From positions 1 through 36,748 of the forward strand of contig CALDLA010000079.1 of the NCBI GenBank assembly GCA_937898415.1: a stretch of DNA of 36,748 nt. The letters run 5' to 3'. Below the pieces are notes generated by a model, which was not told the origin of the DNA, ran no database searches, and saw nothing but the letters and a program-made list of their open reading frames with translations. Positions 32,261 through 36,748 of this stretch are shown one piece after another. Both the position numbers and the translations under genes were made by a program. The DNA is from an uncultured Prevotellaceae bacterium (GTDB lineage: Bacteria > Bacteroidota > Bacteroidia > Bacteroidales > Bacteroidaceae). Within the stretch, counting starts at the first letter, position 1; the number at the start of each line of letters is the position of its first letter.

Positions 32261-32712
32261 AGAATATAATTATCAATGTAATAATCTGTTTGGCTTTATT
32301 GTTAATAACTGGATGTATGAAGTCTGAGGAAGAAGCGCAATTAGAAGAGTTCCTGCAGACTCATTATCCTGCAACAAAAGTCAAAATCATCAGCATTAGC
32401 AAATTGGACAGTATTTATGATCCATTTAATGCCGTTTCTGATATGCTGCGCAATGGGAACTATCGTTCTGAAGAAAAACCTGATTTTGGTACCGTATTAG
32501 ATGATAACAAAAATCCTAAAAATGCTATTGGAAGGATTGCAAAGGTAAAAGTTCCATTCAAATCATTTGAACAGAATATCAAAGTAATCTATGATAAAAA
32601 TGGGAATATAGTGCATACCTCACTTCAGACGGACTTAATGATTGAACACATTTGGGATTTCTGGCGTGAGTGGAAATGCGGAGATGATTATTTGCCGTGG
32701 AGATTATATTAA
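32257..32712 (+). CDS. Lipoprotein, paralogue of the one in the patatin operon
   Basis: A 151-aa lipoprotein with lipobox LLITGC (C20) and an acidic start to the mature part. It shares KLDSIYDPF, a DDNKNPKNAIGR block and KVIYDKNGNIVHTSLQ with the 11976-12422 product, in the same order and spacing. It overlaps the mini-adaptor by 4 bases and closes the peptide operon, a position often used for immunity or export-accessory proteins. Its presence beside two unrelated systems suggests a general protective or envelope role. No function known. Confidence 0.78.
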   Translation: MKNIIINVIICLALLLITGCMKSEEEAQLEEFLQTHYPATKVKIISISKLDSIYDPFNAVSDMLRNGNYRSEEKPDFGTVLDDNKNPKNAIGRIAKVKVPFKSFEQNIKVIYDKNGNIVHTSLQTDLMIEHIWDFWREWKCGDDYLPWRLY

Positions 32713-32814
32713 GTATCTCTATTGTATAGCCATTGTTAAATATCCATCATTAAACAGATGGCAATTTAAATCTCGGTTTGCAACTCTATGTATGGTTCTC
32801 GATTTTTTGGAATC

Positions 32815-32852
32815 TTTAGGGGATGTGCTCAACAAAAAGCACATCCCCTAAA
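32815..32852. terminator. Terminator between convergent peptide and mobilization operons
   Basis: TTTAGGGGATGTGCT (32815-32829) and AGCACATCCCCTAAA (32838-32852) pair perfectly over 15 bp around an 8-base loop. It starts 103 bases after the lipoprotein stop and ends against the stop of the coupling-protein gene at 32854, so it can serve both converging transcripts. Confidence 0.85.
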
Positions 32853-32853
32853 A

Positions 32854-34857
32854 TCATTTCTTTGTTAAATGTGCTAAATCAGGATCCTCAGCGATACGTT
32901 TTAGTTCATTAGTCACAATATCCTTAACATCTTTTTTTATTTGTATATAGTTTTCTTTGACCATCTGATCCATATTATCATTACCGTTTTCGTCAGTAAA
33001 ATCAGTAATAATGGGGATTGGTCTGTATGCTTTGGTTTCTTTGGAAACTTTCTCGGTATCGACAACTATTTCTGCATGGAAGATCTTTTGGTCGATGCGT
33101 TCGTCGAAGTTGTCTGAGACAGCACCGACAAACATTCCTTGGGTTAAGCCAGAAATTTTGCTGGCTGGAATCAGACTGTCCATTTGTGTATTGATGGAGG
33201 TGGATGTATCTTGGCGATTGATTGTCATGGACTGGCGTTTTTGAAGGACTTTACCGAAACGCTCACTCAGAGTTTTGGCAGTTTCACCAACCACCTGACC
33301 ACTGAAGATGTTGCCTACCGTATTCTGTACCACCTTCGCCTCCTTATCACCATAGTCACGAACTAACTGGCTGAAATCTTGAAAACCGAGACATACGGCA
33401 ACCTTGTTGCTTCGTGCGGTGGCGATGAGGTTATCAAGTCCCTTGAAATAGATAGTAGGTAACTCGTCAATGATGACTGAGGATTTGAGCATCCCCTTCT
33501 TATTGATGAGTTTGACGATACGGCTGTTATACAGGCCGAGGGCTGCACCATAGATATTCTGTCGGTCGGGGTTATTGCCGACGCACAGGATTTTCGGTTC
33601 CTTCGGATTGTTGATGTCAAGCGTAAACTCACTGGCTGACATAACCCAATAGAGTTGAGGGGAAATCATTCGCGACAATGGAATCTTGGCACTTGCTATC
33701 TGACCTTGTAGCTGATCTGCTGCACCTCCTTGCCATGCGTCGATGAACGGGGACATGTAGTTTTCCAGTTCGGGATAACTGGATAAAATCGGAAAGATAT
33801 CCTCATATTTTTGATTCAATAGTTCTACTGCATGGGGAAAGGTACAATACTTGCCATTCTCATAGAGGCGTAGGAACCAAATGATGGCGGCAAAGAGGAT
33901 GATAGGCGACTCCACGAAGAAGTCACCCTGCTTCTGCACCCATGTCTTGTTAAGGTTAAGCATGATGGTATAGGCAGACTCGTAGGCATCTGATATATCC
34001 GTCATGAAGTCCGGGTGAATGGGATTGCAGCGGTGACTTCTGCGCGGGTCATCAAAGTTAATCACATAGAACTTTGGCTTCACCTTATAACTATCCATGT
34101 GATTCATCAGATGGTTGTAGGCAATCATCGACAAGTCCGGGTACTTGTAATCGTAACAGTAGAGTGAATAGCCCTTTTCTATCTGCTGCTTGATGAAGTT
34201 GTTGACGATGGCATACGACTTACCGCTACCAGGAGTACCGAGTACGATAGTGGCACGGAAGGGATTGACCACGTTGATCCAGCCCTTGTGCCACTTCTTT
34301 TTGTAATAGAAACGGGTGGGCAGATTGACGGAATACTCGTTCTCCATCAGACGGGTTTCCTGCATAAATGATTCGTTCTCATTGTTGAAAACATCATCCA
34401 TAAGATTGTTCTGTAACAGACGGCTCATCCAAAGGCCACCCATCAGCAGACAAATATAGCCTATGGTCAGTGTCATAACGTACAAGGCTGTACAGAACTC
34501 AAAGGGTAATGACAGGTTGAGAATCCACCAATTAAGGAAAAACAGAATAAAGCCTATTGCCAGTGCTATGCCAATGTGTTTCCAAGTTATTTTTTCCTTC
34601 TTCACCCCTTTCGTACCCATACACGACAAGGCAAGTAGAAGAACAGAGAAAAGTTTTGTGTATAGCGTGGAATGAAACAGTCCTGCGGTATGGTTGAAGT
34701 TCATCATGATGCGGTCAAACACACCGATGTTTAAATGCCACTCCACGATACTCGCATAGCAATACCAATAGACATTCATCACTACGAGAATAATACTCAC
34801 GGCACGGAGAAAATCCATGATTTTCGCCAATGCCCTCAAATCATCTTCTTGTTGCAT
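32854..34857 (-). CDS. mobC: MobC/TraG-type conjugative coupling protein (VirD4 family)
   Basis: A 667-aa coupling protein that docks relaxase-bound DNA to a conjugation channel. Several membrane helices occupy the first 165 residues, followed by a TraG/VirD4 ATPase with Walker A VLGTPGSGKSYAIV at about 215-228 and the later SSVIIDELPTIYFKGLDNLI Walker B region. In Bacteroides elements this gene is called MobC and follows mobB. It starts 40 bases after the relaxase stop. The length is normal and no frame damage is seen. Channel (tra) genes are not in the window, so transfer would need a helper or lies beyond the right edge. Confidence 0.9.
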   Translation of the reverse strand: MQQEDDLRALAKIMDFLRAVSIILVVMNVYWYCYASIVEWHLNIGVFDRIMMNFNHTAGLFHSTLYTKLFSVLLLALSCMGTKGVKKEKITWKHIGIALAIGFILFFLNWWILNLSLPFEFCTALYVMTLTIGYICLLMGGLWMSRLLQNNLMDDVFNNENESFMQETRLMENEYSVNLPTRFYYKKKWHKGWINVVNPFRATIVLGTPGSGKSYAIVNNFIKQQIEKGYSLYCYDYKYPDLSMIAYNHLMNHMDSYKVKPKFYVINFDDPRRSHRCNPIHPDFMTDISDAYESAYTIMLNLNKTWVQKQGDFFVESPIILFAAIIWFLRLYENGKYCTFPHAVELLNQKYEDIFPILSSYPELENYMSPFIDAWQGGAADQLQGQIASAKIPLSRMISPQLYWVMSASEFTLDINNPKEPKILCVGNNPDRQNIYGAALGLYNSRIVKLINKKGMLKSSVIIDELPTIYFKGLDNLIATARSNKVAVCLGFQDFSQLVRDYGDKEAKVVQNTVGNIFSGQVVGETAKTLSERFGKVLQKRQSMTINRQDTSTSINTQMDSLIPASKISGLTQGMFVGAVSDNFDERIDQKIFHAEIVVDTEKVSKETKAYRPIPIITDFTDENGNDNMDQMVKENYIQIKKDVKDIVTNELKRIAEDPDLAHLTKK

Positions 34858-34897
34858 AATACATTTGAATTAAATTGTTGATACTATTGTTCTCTGG

Positions 34898-36199
34898 TTA
34901 AAGTCTCGGGCTACGACGCTTTTTCTTCTTGCGCTGTAGTCTGCGACGGAACGCCTCTTCCTCCGCAACAGTGACAGGATTGTCGGTATTGAGGATGTCA
35001 AGAGCATCAAGGAATGATGCGAAACCGCCTTTGCTTTCGTAATGTTCCTGCTCATCGTGAGAAGTGGTTTGTTGAAGTCCTTCTGCCGATGTGCTGCCAG
35101 TATTCGGCTGTTCCTCCTGTTCTTCCTTTTCCTTGAAAGGAATCTGTTCCTCTGACGGCGTATTGAAGTGCTGTTCAAGCGCATTGGCAGAATGATCTTT
35201 GCCCATACGTGAACCATTGAGGACACAATGAGTACGGTGGTCGATGAACGTTGCACCATAGATTCTTCCCTCATCGGTATAACGGAAGACGCAATCAATG
35301 CCTTTTTCTTTGAGCATCCTGACAAACTCCTCCTTGTCGTAAGTCCGTCTAAGCGCATACTCCAAGTTTTTTCTGGTCGGCTCAGTCAGATTCTTATCCT
35401 TGATGTTCTTCTTTGAGAATGCAGCCTTTTTCTGCAATGCCTCATAGCCAACGGACTTGCCAAACAGGGATGACTTGAACGGATTGCCAACCTTATTGCC
35501 GTCGGTATCAATGACTGAATAGACCAGCCCATTATAGTCCTCACCCCTGACATTACCCCTCACCTCTTCGACAGTCAGGTTATAGAGCGACAACAGCGCA
35601 CGAAGTTCGCCAATGGTCTGAAACTGGTAGTCGAGGAATACAGCCTTGACTGTATTGCCCACCTGTTTCTTTACATCACCCTCGGATGGATCAACAGGGG
35701 GGATGCAGTTTGTCTTTTTCCCCTCTTCCCGCTTGTTGCCATGATGCAGTCCGTATCTCTGTTCAAAGTCCCTGATGATGGCAAGGCTTCTCCGTTTTGT
35801 GAAGTCGCTTTTAATACGCTTGCCCTGCTCGTCTACACGGACGGAAACGATATGCAGATGGTGGCGGTTTATATCCTCATGCTTGACGATGATATAGGGC
35901 TGGTCGCCATAACCCATACGCTGCATATATTCATGGGCCATCTGTGTCAGTTCTCCGTCTGTCAACTTATCGTCAGGATGGGGATTGAGTGAGATATGGA
36001 TGACTGGTTTCTCCGTGCGCATCTGTCTGGGCATCCGCTTCTCGAAGTCTGCCAACACCTGTGCAACATCGACCTTGCCGTCGCCGTTGTTGAACACCTT
36101 GTTAGTGTCCAGCAACTGGCCTTTCCCTATGTTCACCTTGTCGGCGTTATACTTGATAGCACCGAAAAGGGAACTTCCGATCGTTATCTTTGCAACCAT
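34898..36199 (-). CDS. mobB: MobB relaxase (MOBP type)
   Basis: A 433-aa relaxase that nicks DNA at oriT. The N-terminal domain has a candidate catalytic tyrosine (Y17 in IKYNADKV), KPVIHISLNPHPDD (about 65-78) and the metal-binding H-x-H motif in HEDINRHHLHIVSVRVD (about 107-123). The rest is the linker and charged C-terminus, ending in a basic RRLQRKKKKRR segment. It overlaps mobA by 16 bases, indicating coupled translation. Typical size for Bacteroidales MobB. Confidence 0.93.
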   Translation of the reverse strand: MVAKITIGSSLFGAIKYNADKVNIGKGQLLDTNKVFNNGDGKVDVAQVLADFEKRMPRQMRTEKPVIHISLNPHPDDKLTDGELTQMAHEYMQRMGYGDQPYIIVKHEDINRHHLHIVSVRVDEQGKRIKSDFTKRRSLAIIRDFEQRYGLHHGNKREEGKKTNCIPPVDPSEGDVKKQVGNTVKAVFLDYQFQTIGELRALLSLYNLTVEEVRGNVRGEDYNGLVYSVIDTDGNKVGNPFKSSLFGKSVGYEALQKKAAFSKKNIKDKNLTEPTRKNLEYALRRTYDKEEFVRMLKEKGIDCVFRYTDEGRIYGATFIDHRTHCVLNGSRMGKDHSANALEQHFNTPSEEQIPFKEKEEQEEQPNTGSTSAEGLQQTTSHDEQEHYESKGGFASFLDALDILNTDNPVTVAEEEAFRRRLQRKKKKRRSPRL

Positions 36200-36606
36200 C
36201 TCTCCCTTGCCTCCTTTGCCAATGCCACGATCTGCTGTCCCTGCTCCATCATCTGGCGGGTCATCGACTCCAGACGATAGAGCAAGGCCATGGCCTTCTT
36301 CTCAGAGAAATGGCTACGCAGTTCCTTTACCACCTGATTGTAGTTGACCGCCACCCCCCGGAACTGAGCGTGGAATGATGACAGTTTTTCGTAGAAGTCA
36401 ACCATTGTCTTATCGACTTTCACGACCTTGAACGTCTCGCCAAAGACACGCGACTTGACGAAAACCGCCTTGGCATAGACTCCTGACTGCTCATAGAGCG
36501 TGAGGAACCTGGCCCATTCCATATCGTCGAAGCGTACCATGACACAGTGCGTCCGCTTGTTGTTCTTCGGGTATCGACCCGTCCTTTTCTTTTTGTTTTC
36601 TTCCAT
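36184..36606 (-). CDS. mobA: MobA accessory mobilization protein
   Basis: A 140-aa protein of the MobA/BfmA type that helps the relaxase bind oriT. The basic start (MEENKKKRTGRYPKNNKRTH) and VMVRFDDMEWARFLTLYEQS resemble a ribbon-helix-helix module; the remainder is helical (NYNQVVKELRSHFSEK). First gene of the mob operon, with the hairpin-rich region directly upstream. Confidence 0.9.
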   Translation of the reverse strand: MEENKKKRTGRYPKNNKRTHCVMVRFDDMEWARFLTLYEQSGVYAKAVFVKSRVFGETFKVVKVDKTMVDFYEKLSSFHAQFRGVAVNYNQVVKELRSHFSEKKAMALLYRLESMTRQMMEQGQQIVALAKEARERWLQR

Positions 36607-36651
36607 ATTATCTATGATACGTTACTATCGCTTTCTAAATCAGGGGATGAC

Positions 36652-36744
36652 GACTTCGGAGTCAGCCCCCGGCTCCCTGCAAGGGCAAGATGAGAGTTTC
36701 GCGGGTAACCCGAAACCTTTTGAGTAACTCAAAAGACATCTTGC
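36652..36744. other. Candidate oriT: series of hairpins upstream of mobA
   Basis: Five inverted repeats crowd this stretch: GACT-tcgg-AGTC (36652-36663), CCCT-gca-AGGG (36675-36685), CGGGT-a-ACCCG (36702-36712), CTTTTGAGT-a-ACTCAAAAG (36717-36735), and an outer GCAAGATG (36685-36692) with CATCTTGC (36737-36744) that encloses the last two, forming a three-way junction. GTTTC/GAAAC at 36696-36716 extends the first enclosed stem. Position upstream of mobA is where oriT is found in Bacteroidales elements. The nick site is not identified. Confidence 0.6.
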
Positions 36745-36748
36745 TATG

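Overview
The window looks like an accessory, mobilizable region of a Bacteroidales genome, most likely Prevotellaceae or a close relative. The evidence is Bacteroidetes-type promoters (TATxTTTG -7 boxes, several with TTG/TTTG about 19-20 bases upstream), GG-Bacteroidales RiPP leaders, a grasp-with-spasm locus, DUF3244-like and TonB outer-membrane proteins, and a MobA/MobB/MobC mobilization module at the right end. Base composition is patchy: about 58% GC in the first amylase and under 30% in parts of the peptide locus, in single 60-base lines counted by eye. I saw no rRNA, tRNA, CRISPR array or intact insertion sequence.

Region by region. (1) 347-2123 (+): a compact RiPP locus. A 39-aa Cys/Pro/Arg/Gly-rich precursor, absent from simple ORF lists, carries a lasso-like YxxPxL leader motif. 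A 12-bp hairpin separates it from a PqqD-domain radical SAM/SPASM maturase. A decayed third gene may follow. (2) 14023-2669 (-): ten co-directional, tightly packed genes. In transcription order they are a membrane patatin phospholipase, a lipoprotein, a 1435-aa KAP/STAND-like NTPase with a membrane insertion, a small membrane protein, a DUF262 protein overlapping a HEPN-like protein, a lipoprotein, and three unknown genes. The content and layout resemble a defence or membrane-effector operon that I cannot match to a named system. (3) 18839-14241 (-): two paralogous GH13 alpha-amylase lipoproteins, one with an inserted beta-domain, separated by an AAC(3)-type acetyltransferase. (4) 19209-23640 (+): two TetR regulators flanking a ketoacyl-synthase-III-like enzyme, then a membrane-anchored TPR/HTH regulator whose promoter holds a perfect 14-bp palindrome. 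(5) 23796-32712 (+): a small secreted protein, a TonB-type receptor, three GG-leader precursors (two generated by an exact 211-bp tandem duplication), an ATP-grasp ligase, a 47-aa ORF, a SPASM partner that has lost its C-terminal cysteines, a C39-peptidase ABC exporter, a miniature HlyD-type adaptor and a lipoprotein. (6) 36744-32854 (-): MobA, MobB relaxase and the MobC/VirD4-type coupling protein, with a hairpin-rich candidate oriT upstream of mobA.

How they fit together. Loci 1 and 5 are two independent peptide-modification systems with the same logic: precursor first, a stem-loop, then the modifying enzyme. Locus 5 would crosslink acidic side chains to Ser/Thr/Lys in the precursor core, cut after Gly-Gly and export the product. 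Loci 2 and 5 each carry a member of the same lipoprotein family (11976-12422 and 32257-32712), an unexpected link between the patatin/NTPase operon and the peptide exporter. The mobilization genes suggest that at least the right part of the window can move between cells. Functions beyond family level are inferences.
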